Below, piece by piece: positions 1 through 8,000 of a DNA stretch of 24,767 bases (its first letter is position 1; every line of letters starts with the position of its first letter). This stretch comes from a virus. The DNA is taken from IMG/VR virus record IMGVR_UViG_3300025141_000708, positions 1 through 24,767 of that record. The stretch is one strand, 5' to 3'. A program made the position numbers and the translations under genes. The notes under the pieces were generated by a model that saw only the letters and a program-made list of their open reading frames with translations, was not told where the DNA came from and ran no database searches.

Positions 1-1
1 A

Positions 2-1282
2 GGTTCATTGGAGTTAGAAAATGGCAGTAAGATATTGGCAGCTTCTACATCTGCGAGTGCTGTCAGAGGCATGTCGTTCAATATCCTCTTCCTCGATGAA
101 TTCGCCTTCGTCCCTAATCACATCGCTGACTCCTTCTTTGCATCTGTTTATCCTACTATTACTTCTGGTAAAAGCACAAAAGTCATCATAGTTTCAACCC
201 CACATGGTATGAACCATTTCTACCGTATGTGGCATGATGCTGAAAGAGGAAAAAATGAATATATTCCCACTGATGTTCATTGGTCTGCAGTTCCGGGGAG
301 AGATGCTGAGTGGAAGAAGCAAACTATTGCCAACACATCTGAGCAGCAATGGAAAATTGAGTTTGAATGTGAATTTTTAGGATCTGTTGATACTTTAATA
401 GCTCCATCTAAACTTCGAACTCTTGTTTATGATCAACCCATAACAAGAAGTGGGGGGTTAGATATGCATGAACCCCCGCAGGATAAGCATGACTATATTA
501 TTACTGTTGATGTTGCTAGAGGCGTTGTAAAAGATTATTCTGCATTTGTTGTAGTGGATATAACTACCTTCCCACATAAAATAGTTGCAAAATATAGGAA
601 TAATGAAATTAAACCTATGATGTTTCCAAATATAATTTATCAAGTAGCAACTAAGTATAATAAAGCATATGTTTTATGTGAAGTTAATGATGTGGGAGAT
701 CAAGTAGCTGCTATATTAAATTATGATATGGAGTATACTAATCTTCTGCAGAGTTCTATGAGAGGAAGAGCTGGTCAAGTTATTGGACAAGGATTTTCTG
801 GAAAGAAAACTCAATTGGGAGTTAAGATGTCTAAGACTGTTAAAAAGGTTGGTGCTCTTAATTTAAAGACCATGATAGAAGAAGATAAACTTATCTTTAG
901 TGATTATGAGATATTAAGTGAATTAACTACTTTTATTCAAAAACATAATTCTTTTGAAGCGGAAGAGGGATGTAATGATGACCTTGCAATGTGTCTAGTA
1001 ATATATGCATGGTTAGTTGCTCAGGATTATTTTAAAGAACTTACTGATCAAGATGTCAGGAAAAGAATATATGATGAGCAGAAGAATCAAATAGAACAAG
1101 ACATGGCTCCATTTGGATTTATTACTGATGGATTGGATGATAATAGTTTTGTAGATGATGATGGGGATAGGTGGTATGTAGATAAAGATGGTACTCACGG
1201 TTTGGAAAGATTGAGAGATGGACCTAGTACATGGAATGTAGATGAGTATGGAGATAGGTCTTACATGTGGGATTACATGTAA
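2..1282 (+). CDS. 17: Terminase large subunit gp17, C-terminal about 425 residues (5' end outside window)
   Basis: This is the large terminase subunit, the ATPase/nuclease motor that packages DNA into the prohead through the portal. The reading frame is open from base 2, so the true start lies upstream; T4 gp17 has 610 residues. Residue numbers here count from the TTG at 8. Walker B is ILFLDE at about 26-31, followed by the coupling region VSTPHG at 62-67. The RNase H-fold nuclease follows, with candidate metal ligands D168 in TVDVARG, the CEVND stretch at 224-228, and D324/D325 in GCNDDLAM, which aligns with GYHDDLVM of T4. The C-terminal 40 residues are acidic and aromatic. The 5' third uses noticeably more C-ending codons than the rest, and an inverted repeat lies at the domain boundary. 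gp18 follows after a 55-base gap. The identification is secure. Confidence 0.97.
   Translation, partial: GSLELENGSKILAASTSASAVRGMSFNILFLDEFAFVPNHIADSFFASVYPTITSGKSTKVIIVSTPHGMNHFYRMWHDAERGKNEYIPTDVHWSAVPGRDAEWKKQTIANTSEQQWKIEFECEFLGSVDTLIAPSKLRTLVYDQPITRSGGLDMHEPPQDKHDYIITVDVARGVVKDYSAFVVVDITTFPHKIVAKYRNNEIKPMMFPNIIYQVATKYNKAYVLCEVNDVGDQVAAILNYDMEYTNLLQSSMRGRAGQVIGQGFSGKKTQLGVKMSKTVKKVGALNLKTMIEEDKLIFSDYEILSELTTFIQKHNSFEAEEGCNDDLAMCLVIYAWLVAQDYFKELTDQDVRKRIYDEQKNQIEQDMAPFGFITDGLDDNSFVDDDGDRWYVDKDGTHGLERLRDGPSTWNVDEYGDRSYMWDYM
453..477 (+). repeat. Inverted repeat inside gp17 at the ATPase-nuclease junction
   Basis: GGGGGTT at 453-459 and AACCCCC at 471-477 form a perfect 7-bp stem around an 11-base loop. 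The loop holds an in-frame ATG at 464. G/C runs this long are rare in this AT-rich window. A role in RNA structure or internal initiation is inference only. Confidence 0.5.
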
Positions 1283-1293
1283 AGTGTTATTTT

Positions 1294-1301
1294 AATAAAT
1301 A
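1294..1301 (+). promoter_or_regulatory. Putative T4-type late promoter for gp18
   Basis: AATAAATA lies in the gap between gp17 and gp18, 36 bases before the gp18 ATG. It matches the T4/cyanophage late consensus TATAAATA at seven of eight positions. AT-rich spacers produce chance matches, so support comes mainly from its repeated occurrence before other structural genes. Confidence 0.5.
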
Positions 1302-1337
1302 TTTTATAGAGAACTGAGACCTTCGGAGAACAAAAAC

Positions 1338-3782
1338 ATGGCAACTCCTCAACTATCTCCAGGATTATTGGTCAGGGAGATTGATCAAACACTGGGAAGA
1401 GTAGGAAACGTTGTAGATACTACTGGAGCACTTGCCGGTCCTTTTAAAATTGGACCAGTAGATGGCACTCCCATTAGAATTACAACGCAGCAAGAATTTA
1501 TCAATACTTTCGGTACCCCATTTAGTACTGATAGACAGTATGAGTATTGGATGACTGGATCTGAGTATCTTAGTTATGGTGGTGTCCTTTCTGTTGTGAG
1601 AACAGATGGATCTAACCTAAACAATGCTAATGCTGGAACAGATGAAGCATATGCCTCTTCCTTTAAGATTAAAAACTTTGATGATTATGAAGCAAATTAT
1701 ACAGATACAACATCAGTTTATTGGTCTGCCAGAAATCCAGGAGAATGGGCAAATAAACTAAAAGTCTGTGTAATTGATGGATCAGCAGACCAAAAGATTG
1801 GTATTTCTTATACTAACCCAATAGGAGCAGGATTTACTGTTGGTTATGGTGTAACCACAGGAATTACAACCTCTCTAGCAGGAGATGGTACAACTTCTTC
1901 CTTTACTGGTTATCTCAAAGGTATTATTACAGGTGTTACCACAGATTCTACCGATGGAAATAGTTCCATTGATGTTAAGATTGTCTCTAGGGTCTCCTAT
2001 GCAGCAACACAATATAACCAGACTTTAGAAACAACAACAAGTCAGATTGTTGCTGCTAACTCAACTATTATTGCTGTTGAAAGTCTAACTGGTATTAGTA
2101 CACTTGATACTCTAACATTATCTAATGCCTCTGGACAAAATATTCAGAATTGGACTGTTACTGCAGTTGGAAGCACAGGCGTAACTATTGGTGCAAACAC
2201 TTATGGAATAATTGCTGCTGGATATGCTGTTACATTTAGTAGATTGGTAACTATTGGTGGAACAGAAACTTCCATTGATTATCAGGAGAGTGATAGATCA
2301 GCATCCTTCACTAGTTCTGATACTCTTTATATTTCCAATACTGTTGATGGTAATAATGAACCAGTTAATTCTGCTAGTTCTGCTGTAGCAAGTGTAGAAG
2401 ATTGGTATGATGCACAAACTCTTGGATTAACTAATAATACTGTTTATTGGAAATCTTTCGCTCCTAAACCTAAGACTAGTAATTATGTTGCCCAAAGAAA
2501 GGGAGCCAATGATACCCTTCATGTGGCTATTGTAGATGATACTGGTGAAGTAACAGGTGTTGAAGGAAATCTGTTAGAAGTTTGGAAAGGTCTCTCCAAA
2601 GCATCTGATGCTGTACTGGATGGAAACAATCCAACTAAGTCATATTATAAGACCTTTATCCAAAATAACTCTCAGTATGTTTATGCTGGATATAATCCAT
2701 CCATTGCATATGATGCAACCTGGAATACTTATCCAAAACCAACTGGATTCTCCACTCAGTTTACTGCTAACACTTTCTCAGAAGGTGTTTGGAATCAGAA
2801 TGCACAGGGAGTTACCTTCAGTGGATTGGGTAATGTTTCTTACACATTGACCGGTGGTGCTGATTATGGTGCTAGTGGTGGAATGACTGCTGCACTAAGT
2901 AATTTGAAGACATCCTATGAATTGTTTAACAATAAGGATGAGACAACTGTAGATTACTTATTGATGGGTCCAAGTGGAGCAAGTCTCCTTGAGTCTCAAG
3001 CAAAAGCAAATCTTCTAATTTCTATTGCAAATACTAGAAAAGATTGTATTGCTTGTATTTCTCCTCATAGAGAAGGTATTGTAGGCGTTACTAATGCTAC
3101 AACTAAGACTAATAATATTCTAGAATTCTATAGTTCTGTTAGTTCTTCTTCTTATGCTGTATTTGATAGTAGTTGGAAGTATACATATGATAGATTTAAC
3201 AATGAGTTTAGATATGTTCCATGTAATGGTGACGTTGCTGGATTGTGTGTAAGAACATCTATTAATTCCTTCCCATGGTTTTCACCTGCAGGTGCAAGAA
3301 GAGGTATTCTTAACAATGCTGTTAAACTAGCATATAATCCCAATAAGGATCAAAGAGATCTTCTTTATAGTGCTAGGATTAACCCAATCTCTAATGTTAG
3401 AGGATCTGGAATTCAACTCTTTGGTGATAAGACTGGTCTTTCTTATGCTTCTGCATTCGATAGAATCAATGTTAGAAGACTATTCCTTACAGTAGAGCAG
3501 GCACTTGAAGGTGCTGCTAATGCTCAACTCTTTGAAATCAATGATGATGAAACTAGAGACAACTTTACTAATATTGTCACACCATACTTGAGAGATATTC
3601 AATCCAATAGGGGAATTGAAAACTTTAGTGTAATTTGTGATCAAAGCAATAACACTCCTGATGTGGTTGATAATAATGAATTTAGAGCTGATATATTCAT
3701 TCAGCCTACTAAATCCATTAACTACATCACTTTGACATTCGTTGCTACAAGAACAGGCATCAGTTTTGCTGAGTCAGTTTGA
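1338..3782 (+). CDS. 18: Tail sheath protein gp18
   Basis: This is the contractile tail sheath subunit that surrounds the gp19 tube and contracts during infection. The N-terminus (LSPGLLVREID, then a GPF..GP segment near residues 35-41 and FINTFGTP near 54-61) and the C-terminus (NNTPDVVDNNEF..IFIQPTKSINYITLTFVAT) match T4 gp18, where the C-terminal part forms the conserved core of the sheath. At 814 residues it is about 155 longer than T4 gp18 (659). The extra length appears to lie in the middle, roughly residues 160-350, which is rich in Thr, Ser and Gly and probably enlarges an outward-facing domain. A GGAG ribosome binding site sits at 1325-1328. The gene follows the late-promoter octamer at 1294 and precedes gp19. 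The identification is secure. Confidence 0.97.
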   Translation: MATPQLSPGLLVREIDQTLGRVGNVVDTTGALAGPFKIGPVDGTPIRITTQQEFINTFGTPFSTDRQYEYWMTGSEYLSYGGVLSVVRTDGSNLNNANAGTDEAYASSFKIKNFDDYEANYTDTTSVYWSARNPGEWANKLKVCVIDGSADQKIGISYTNPIGAGFTVGYGVTTGITTSLAGDGTTSSFTGYLKGIITGVTTDSTDGNSSIDVKIVSRVSYAATQYNQTLETTTSQIVAANSTIIAVESLTGISTLDTLTLSNASGQNIQNWTVTAVGSTGVTIGANTYGIIAAGYAVTFSRLVTIGGTETSIDYQESDRSASFTSSDTLYISNTVDGNNEPVNSASSAVASVEDWYDAQTLGLTNNTVYWKSFAPKPKTSNYVAQRKGANDTLHVAIVDDTGEVTGVEGNLLEVWKGLSKASDAVLDGNNPTKSYYKTFIQNNSQYVYAGYNPSIAYDATWNTYPKPTGFSTQFTANTFSEGVWNQNAQGVTFSGLGNVSYTLTGGADYGASGGMTAALSNLKTSYELFNNKDETTVDYLLMGPSGASLLESQAKANLLISIANTRKDCIACISPHREGIVGVTNATTKTNNILEFYSSVSSSSYAVFDSSWKYTYDRFNNEFRYVPCNGDVAGLCVRTSINSFPWFSPAGARRGILNNAVKLAYNPNKDQRDLLYSARINPISNVRGSGIQLFGDKTGLSYASAFDRINVRRLFLTVEQALEGAANAQLFEINDDETRDNFTNIVTPYLRDIQSNRGIENFSVICDQSNNTPDVVDNNEFRADIFIQPTKSINYITLTFVATRTGISFAESV

Positions 3783-3792
3783 TTATCATTTC

Positions 3793-3800
3793 TTAAATAA
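3793..3800 (+). promoter_or_regulatory. Putative late promoter for gp19
   Basis: TTAAATAA lies in the 38-base gap before gp19, 20 bases ahead of the ATG. It is followed by a good Shine-Dalgarno sequence, AGGAGA at 3805-3810. It differs from TATAAATA at two positions and is supported mainly by position. Confidence 0.35.
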
Positions 3801-3820
3801 ATTCAGGAGAACTTAAAACA

Positions 3821-4612
3821 ATGGCAAATCTAGACACAAAAACAATTTCGGAGTTTAAGACTAAACTAGCTGGAGGCGGTGCAAGACCGAATCTATTTGA
3901 AGTGTCACTTGCATCACTTCCATCAGGCATCAAAGCACAAGGTGCTAAGTGGGACCCTATCCAGCAAGGTGATTTTAAATTTCTTTGTAAATCTGCTCAA
4001 TTACCCGGATCTACTGTTCCTGCAGTTAGTGTTCCTTTTAGGGGAAGAATTCTTAAAGTTGCAGGAGATAGAACCTTTGATGATTGGACAATTACAGTCA
4101 TTAATGATGAAAACTTTAGGGTGAGAACTGCTTTTGAGCAATGGGCTAATGGCATGAGCAAATTGGATGATGGAACAGGTATTGTTAATCCATCTGCTTA
4201 TATGGCTGATGCTCAAGTTAGGCAGCTTGGTAGAGCAAAGCTGAGCGAGAGTACTGATAATAACGTTGGTGCAGGGGGTTACAATTCTATTCTCAGAACT
4301 TACAAGTTCTATGATATTTTCCCAACAGAAGTTGGGGCTATCGATTTGAGTTATGATAGTAGTGATACTATTGAAGAATTTACTGTAACCTTTGCAATTC
4401 AATACTATGCTGTTGGGAGAGATTCAGCTGATAAGGCTATCGCTGGCCAAGTTGCTATTCCCGACACACTTTCAGCATACACCAAGCCGAAAACATCAGC
4501 AACATCAGGTAAACCACCCACCGGTAAGAATCCTGTAGTACCTGGTGGATCTGGTACTGCTGGTGCTAGGCCACCTGGGGTTGGTCCTGGTGGCCAGGGC
4601 CCGGGCCCCTAA
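3821..4612 (+). CDS. 19: Tail tube protein gp19 with a Pro/Gly-rich C-terminal tail
   Basis: This is the inner tail tube subunit through which DNA passes. Synteny (after gp18, before gp20) and the sequence of the first 200 residues fit the T4 gp19 family: FLCKSAQLPGSTVPAVSVPF, DDWTITVINDENF, ITERRS-type surface loops replaced by a GVGAGGYNS-type loop, and a final strand EFTVTFAIQYYAV. At 263 residues it is about 100 longer than T4 gp19 (163). The last 60 residues or so are a low-complexity Pro/Gly/Thr tail ending in GGQGPGP. The DNA coding for this tail contains a 12-base GC palindrome at 4597-4608. The ATG at 3821 has AGGAGA 10 bases upstream. The tube core is certain; the role of the tail is unknown. 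Confidence 0.93.
   Translation: MANLDTKTISEFKTKLAGGGARPNLFEVSLASLPSGIKAQGAKWDPIQQGDFKFLCKSAQLPGSTVPAVSVPFRGRILKVAGDRTFDDWTITVINDENFRVRTAFEQWANGMSKLDDGTGIVNPSAYMADAQVRQLGRAKLSESTDNNVGAGGYNSILRTYKFYDIFPTEVGAIDLSYDSSDTIEEFTVTFAIQYYAVGRDSADKAIAGQVAIPDTLSAYTKPKTSATSGKPPTGKNPVVPGGSGTAGARPPGVGPGGQGPGP
4597..4608. repeat. 12-bp perfect GC palindrome at the gp19 3' end
   Basis: GGGCCCGGGCCC is its own reverse complement and ends two bases before the gp19 stop codon. It is the most GC-rich spot seen in the window. It has no loop and no following T-run, so it does not look like a normal terminator. Confidence 0.8.
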
Positions 4613-4621
4613 ATTAATCTC

Positions 4622-4629
4622 CTAAATAC
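4622..4629 (+). promoter_or_regulatory. Putative late promoter for gp20
   Basis: CTAAATAC lies in the 44-base gap between gp19 and gp20, 27 bases before the ATG of gp20. It keeps the TAAATA core of the late octamer. The match is weak alone and is supported by its position. Confidence 0.35.
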
Positions 4630-4656
4630 TAGAAGCATAAACTTTTAGTTATAATA

Positions 4657-6330
4657 ATGGCGAGATTATTTGGTTTCTCAATTGAGGATACAGAAAAAAC
4701 CCCACCTAGCGTAGTCTCTCCGGTCCCCCCTAATAATCAGGATGGATCTGAGAACTATGTCAGCAGTGGGTTTTTTGGTTCGTATGTAGATATTGAGGGT
4801 GTTTATAGAAATGAAAGTGAATTAATCAGAAGATATAGAACTATGGCTCTCTATCCAGAAGTGGATAGTGCTATTGAGGATATTGTAAATGAAGCAATTG
4901 TATCTGATTTAAATGATAGTCCAGTTACACTTGAGTTATCAAATTTAAATGCTAGTGATGGCATTAAAAAGAAAATTAGAGAAGAATTTAAATATGTTTT
5001 AGAACTTCTAGATTTTGATAAAAAAGCTCACGAAATATTCAGAAATTGGTACATCGATGGTAGATTATATTATAATAAAGTAATTGATCAAAAGAAACCA
5101 GAGGAAGGTCTTCAGGAATTAAGATATATTGATTCCTCTAAGATGCGTTTTGTTCGTCAATTGAAGAGAAAGGGAAAAAATAGTCTCCATTCTGTAATAA
5201 CATCTGATAAAGATAGTCCTCAGGCCTATGAATTTCCCGAAATTGAAGAGTATTTTCTTTATACTGAAGGACAAACTGTTGGTGGCGTAGTAACTAATAA
5301 TTATGGTGCTGGCGCAGGAAAAGGAGTCAAAATGACTCGTGATTCTGTTACTTACTGCACTTCTGGATTAGTAGATAGAAATAAAGGATCAACTCTTTCT
5401 TGGATTCATAAAGCAATCAAACCTATCAATCAATTGATGATGATTGAGGATAGTTTGGTTATCTATCGTCTGTCAAGAGCACCAGAAAGAAGAATTTTCT
5501 ATATTGATGTAGGTAATCTTCCTAAGATTAAGGCAGAACAATATCTCAGAGATGTGATGATGAGATATAGGAATAAGTTAGTATATGATGCTAACACCGG
5601 TGAAATCAGGGACGACAAGAAATTTATGTCCATGATGGAAGATTTCTGGTTACCACGTAGAGAAGGTGGTAGAGGAACTGAGATTACTACTCTTCCTGGT
5701 GGTCAAAATCTGGGAGAAATTACTGATATTCAATATTTCCAGAAGAAACTCTATAGGGCATTGAACGTTCCTGAAACTAGATTGCAAGGAGAAAGTGGTT
5801 TTAGTCTTGGTAGATCTTCTGAAATTCTAAGAGATGAAATTAAATTCAGTAAATTTGTTGGACGTTTGAGGAAGAGATTCTCTCATATGTTCAATGATAT
5901 TTTGAGAACTCAATTAATATTGAAGAATATTATCACCCCAGAAGACTGGGATGTGATGGAAGATCATATTCAATATGATTATCTTTATGATAATCACTTT
6001 GCTGAACTAAAAGAAGCAGAGTTGTTGAATGAGAGAATTACTCTTGCTCAGACTGCAGAACCTTATGTGGGGAGATATTTTTCTCAGGATTATATAAGAA
6101 GGAATATTCTGCGTCAAACTGACGAGGAGATAGAAGAACAGGATAAGATTATCAAAAAAGAGATAAAAGATGGAGTGATTCCTGATCCTGCTCAAATGCA
6201 GATCGATCCAGTTACTGGACAACCTATGCCAGCATTGGGAGATCCAGTAATGGATCCAACTACACAAGCAGTGGATGCTAATGTGGATTTATCTGCCAAT
6301 ATTGCTCCACCCAAAGGTGGTGAGATATAA
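4657..6330 (+). CDS. 20: Portal vertex protein gp20
   Basis: This is the dodecameric portal at the unique head vertex. It initiates prohead assembly and forms the docking channel for gp17 and the tail. Its 557 residues compare with 524 in T4. The central block is highly diagnostic: a WIHKAIKPINQL stretch near residue 248, then SRAPERRIFYIDVGNLPK, a DVMMRYRNKLVYD segment, a DFWLPRREGG..TEITTLPGG stretch and QYFQKKLYRALNVP, all typical of T4-type portals. The C-terminal 50 residues are Pro/Asp-rich and variable. No clear Shine-Dalgarno precedes the ATG at 4657. The stop codon lies inside the next late-promoter octamer. This gene is widely used as a marker for marine T4-like phages. The identification is secure. 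Confidence 0.97.
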   Translation: MARLFGFSIEDTEKTPPSVVSPVPPNNQDGSENYVSSGFFGSYVDIEGVYRNESELIRRYRTMALYPEVDSAIEDIVNEAIVSDLNDSPVTLELSNLNASDGIKKKIREEFKYVLELLDFDKKAHEIFRNWYIDGRLYYNKVIDQKKPEEGLQELRYIDSSKMRFVRQLKRKGKNSLHSVITSDKDSPQAYEFPEIEEYFLYTEGQTVGGVVTNNYGAGAGKGVKMTRDSVTYCTSGLVDRNKGSTLSWIHKAIKPINQLMMIEDSLVIYRLSRAPERRIFYIDVGNLPKIKAEQYLRDVMMRYRNKLVYDANTGEIRDDKKFMSMMEDFWLPRREGGRGTEITTLPGGQNLGEITDIQYFQKKLYRALNVPETRLQGESGFSLGRSSEILRDEIKFSKFVGRLRKRFSHMFNDILRTQLILKNIITPEDWDVMEDHIQYDYLYDNHFAELKEAELLNERITLAQTAEPYVGRYFSQDYIRRNILRQTDEEIEEQDKIIKKEIKDGVIPDPAQMQIDPVTGQPMPALGDPVMDPTTQAVDANVDLSANIAPPKGGEI

Positions 6331-6333
6331 ATA
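6326..6333 (+). promoter_or_regulatory. Late promoter (perfect TATAAATA) for gp67
   Basis: This is an exact TATAAATA overlapping the gp20 stop codon (6328-6330), 35 bases upstream of the gp67 ATG. It is one of the perfect late octamers in the window and probably serves the prohead-core genes. Confidence 0.65.
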
Positions 6334-6368
6334 TTAAAGATTCCAATACAATATATGGTATTTAAACT

Positions 6369-6623
6369 ATGGATGAACTGATGGATTTGCTTGTTAAGGA
6401 TGATTCTCCTTCTCAGATTAGCGATAAAATTAAAGATATGCTCTATGTAAAAAGTGCAGAGAAGGTGGAAAATATTAAGCCTACCGTAGCATCATCACTT
6501 TTTGGAAATGAGATTGATGCAGAACTCCAAGGAGAAGTAGATGCAGCTGCATCTGTTATTGCTGGAGAAGATCCTAGGGCTATGGAATATAATTCCGACT
6601 CAGAGTCAGAATCTGAAGAATAA
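6369..6623 (+). CDS. 67: Prohead core protein gp67
   Basis: This is a small acidic prohead core protein. In T4, gp67 is an internal scaffold component needed for head shape and is degraded by gp21. Its 84 residues compare with 80 in T4. The N-terminus MDELMDLLVKDD resembles MEELIEAIKSND of T4, and a helical middle leads to an acidic Ser/Glu tail (about residues 75-84), like the Asp/Glu-rich tail of T4 gp67. Its place between gp20 and the protease gene is the T4 position. Primary identity is low outside the N-terminus, so the call rests on length, composition and synteny together. Confidence 0.8.
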   Translation: MDELMDLLVKDDSPSQISDKIKDMLYVKSAEKVENIKPTVASSLFGNEIDAELQGEVDAAASVIAGEDPRAMEYNSDSESESEE

Positions 6624-6631
6624 CTAAATAA
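6624..6631 (+). promoter_or_regulatory. Putative late promoter before the gene at 6664
   Basis: CTAAATAA follows directly after the gp67 stop and lies 32 bases before the next ATG. The same CTAAATAA form recurs at 18852 and 19124 before accessory genes, which supports its being a used variant of the octamer. Confidence 0.4.
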
Positions 6632-6663
6632 AGAGAGGACTACTTTATTCGGAATATTATAAA

Positions 6664-7290
6664 ATGGCTTTAAATCCAGTAGGGGCAGGTACTTCAATAG
6701 CTTTAGTGGCTGCTGGTACGGTAATACAAAATCAGTCAGGTGCTCAAACCCATCAATCTGCATATTTAAGATGTGTGGCTGTTGATTGCCCAGTCAATGT
6801 AGCAGTTTCTATGGCTACTACTGCCGCTGCTACTCCTGGAATTACAAGCTTCTTTATAAGAAAAGATACTTCAGAAACTTTGTTTATAGGGAAACCTAGA
6901 AGCAATAGAGTTGTTGGTCTTACTACTGAAACTAATGGTACTACAACTATTGATTTTGCTGAAGGAACTGGAACACCATTTAATGGTGGAGATGCAGTTA
7001 GTTTAACTGTTACAGGTCAAGATTATTACAATTTTAGTCATAAAATTGTTAATAGTGTAAATTCCACTTCAGGTTTAAATGGTTATTATAGTACTAGAAT
7101 AAATGTTGATTATGATTATGGGGATGATAATCCTGGTGGAATTCAAACAACATTTAATAATGCTGGCCAAGTAAATTGGGCAGAAATGAGAAGTTCCTTT
7201 GTGGTTGGTGCTCAATCTGCCACTGGATTAGGAGCTCAGGGTCAAGGTGCTCTTTATATTCAACAAGTTCAAACATCCGGGGATGCTTAA
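6664..7290 (+). CDS. Unrecognised probable virion protein in the gp68 position
   Basis: I do not recognise this 208-residue protein. It is rich in Gly, Thr, Ser, Ala and Asn, low in Lys, has no membrane segment or signal peptide, and looks like an all-beta protein. In T4 this slot holds gp68, a 141-residue acidic helical prohead core protein, and this sequence does not resemble it. The composition is closer to a virion surface or decoration protein. It ends with TAA directly abutting the gp21 ATG (TAAATG at 7288-7293), so the two are probably translated together. The start at 6664 is the first ATG after the late-like octamer at 6624. A structural role is inferred from context only. Confidence 0.75.
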   Translation: MALNPVGAGTSIALVAAGTVIQNQSGAQTHQSAYLRCVAVDCPVNVAVSMATTAAATPGITSFFIRKDTSETLFIGKPRSNRVVGLTTETNGTTTIDFAEGTGTPFNGGDAVSLTVTGQDYYNFSHKIVNSVNSTSGLNGYYSTRINVDYDYGDDNPGGIQTTFNNAGQVNWAEMRSSFVVGAQSATGLGAQGQGALYIQQVQTSGDA

Positions 7291-7941
7291 ATGAAACTCA
7301 TTAGAGAAGAAATTGAATCTGTAGAGTTTCTTGTCGAACAAAAAAATGGCAAGAAATCTATGTATATAGAAGGTGTCTTCTTACAAGGTGACCTTCAGAA
7401 TAGAAATGGTAGGATGTATCCTATAGCTGTCCTGAGAAAGGAAGTTGCTCGTTATAATGAGGCTCATATCAAATCAGGTAGAGCACTTGGAGAACTTGGT
7501 CACCCCGATGGACCAACTGTCAATCTTGATAGGGTTTCCCATAAAATTGTTTCCCTAAAAGAGAGTGGTTCTAATTTCATTGGTAAGGCTAAAATTCTTG
7601 GTACTCCAATGGGTAAAATTGCATCTTCTCTTATAGAAGAAGGTGTAAAACTAGGTGTTTCATCTAGAGGTATTGGTTCCTTAAAACCAACAAGAGAAGG
7701 TGTAAATGTGGTCGGTGATGACTTTATGCTTTCAACTGCAGCAGATATTGTTGCAGATCCATCCGCTCCTGATGCTTTTGTTGAAGGAATTATGGAAGGA
7801 AAAGAGTGGGTATGGGATGGTGGTGTTCTCCGTGAGAGATCTGCTGCTAAAGCATACAGAGAAATTAACACTCTAGTAACGCAAAAACAGTTGGATGAGA
7901 AAAAGTTGGATGTATTCAACAATTTCCTCAATAGCCTGTAG
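7291..7941 (+). CDS. 21: Prohead core protease gp21
   Basis: This is the serine protease of the prohead core that cleaves gp22, gp23 and other head proteins during maturation. Its 216 residues compare with 212 in T4. The T4 catalytic His lies in ALGELNHP; here ALGELGHP places it at H71. The T4 catalytic Ser lies in GVSSRGLGS; here LGVSSRGIGS places it at S124. The YIEGVFLQGDLQNRNGRMYP segment (25-44) and PSAPDAFVEG (about 157-166) also match the family. The start codon touches the stop of the preceding gene, so translation is likely coupled. The spacer after it carries the strong late promoter for gp22. The identification is secure. Confidence 0.96.
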   Translation: MKLIREEIESVEFLVEQKNGKKSMYIEGVFLQGDLQNRNGRMYPIAVLRKEVARYNEAHIKSGRALGELGHPDGPTVNLDRVSHKIVSLKESGSNFIGKAKILGTPMGKIASSLIEEGVKLGVSSRGIGSLKPTREGVNVVGDDFMLSTAADIVADPSAPDAFVEGIMEGKEWVWDGGVLRERSAAKAYREINTLVTQKQLDEKKLDVFNNFLNSL

Positions 7942-7953
7942 AACTTTACATAT

Positions 7954-7965
7954 TATAAATAAATA
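7954..7965 (+). promoter_or_regulatory. Double late promoter for gp22-gp23
   Basis: A perfect TATAAATA at 7954-7961 overlaps a second octamer, AATAAATA, at 7958-7965. They lie 35-39 bases before the gp22 ATG, which has GGAG at 7988-7991. No late octamer is visible before gp23, so this is the best candidate for transcription of both scaffold and major capsid genes. Confidence 0.7.
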
Positions 7966-8000
7966 TAGATTTAATTACAGATAAATCGGAGCTGTCCAAA

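Noticed and set aside
4001-4402. 133-codon open frame on the minus strand inside gp19
   Set aside because: It is fully antisense to gp19, whose protein is conserved; no start signals and no family features.
7500-7931. 143-codon open frame on the minus strand inside gp21
   Set aside because: It is antisense to the well-matched protease gene, Ser/Pro-rich in the way antisense frames are, and has no promoter or ribosome binding site.
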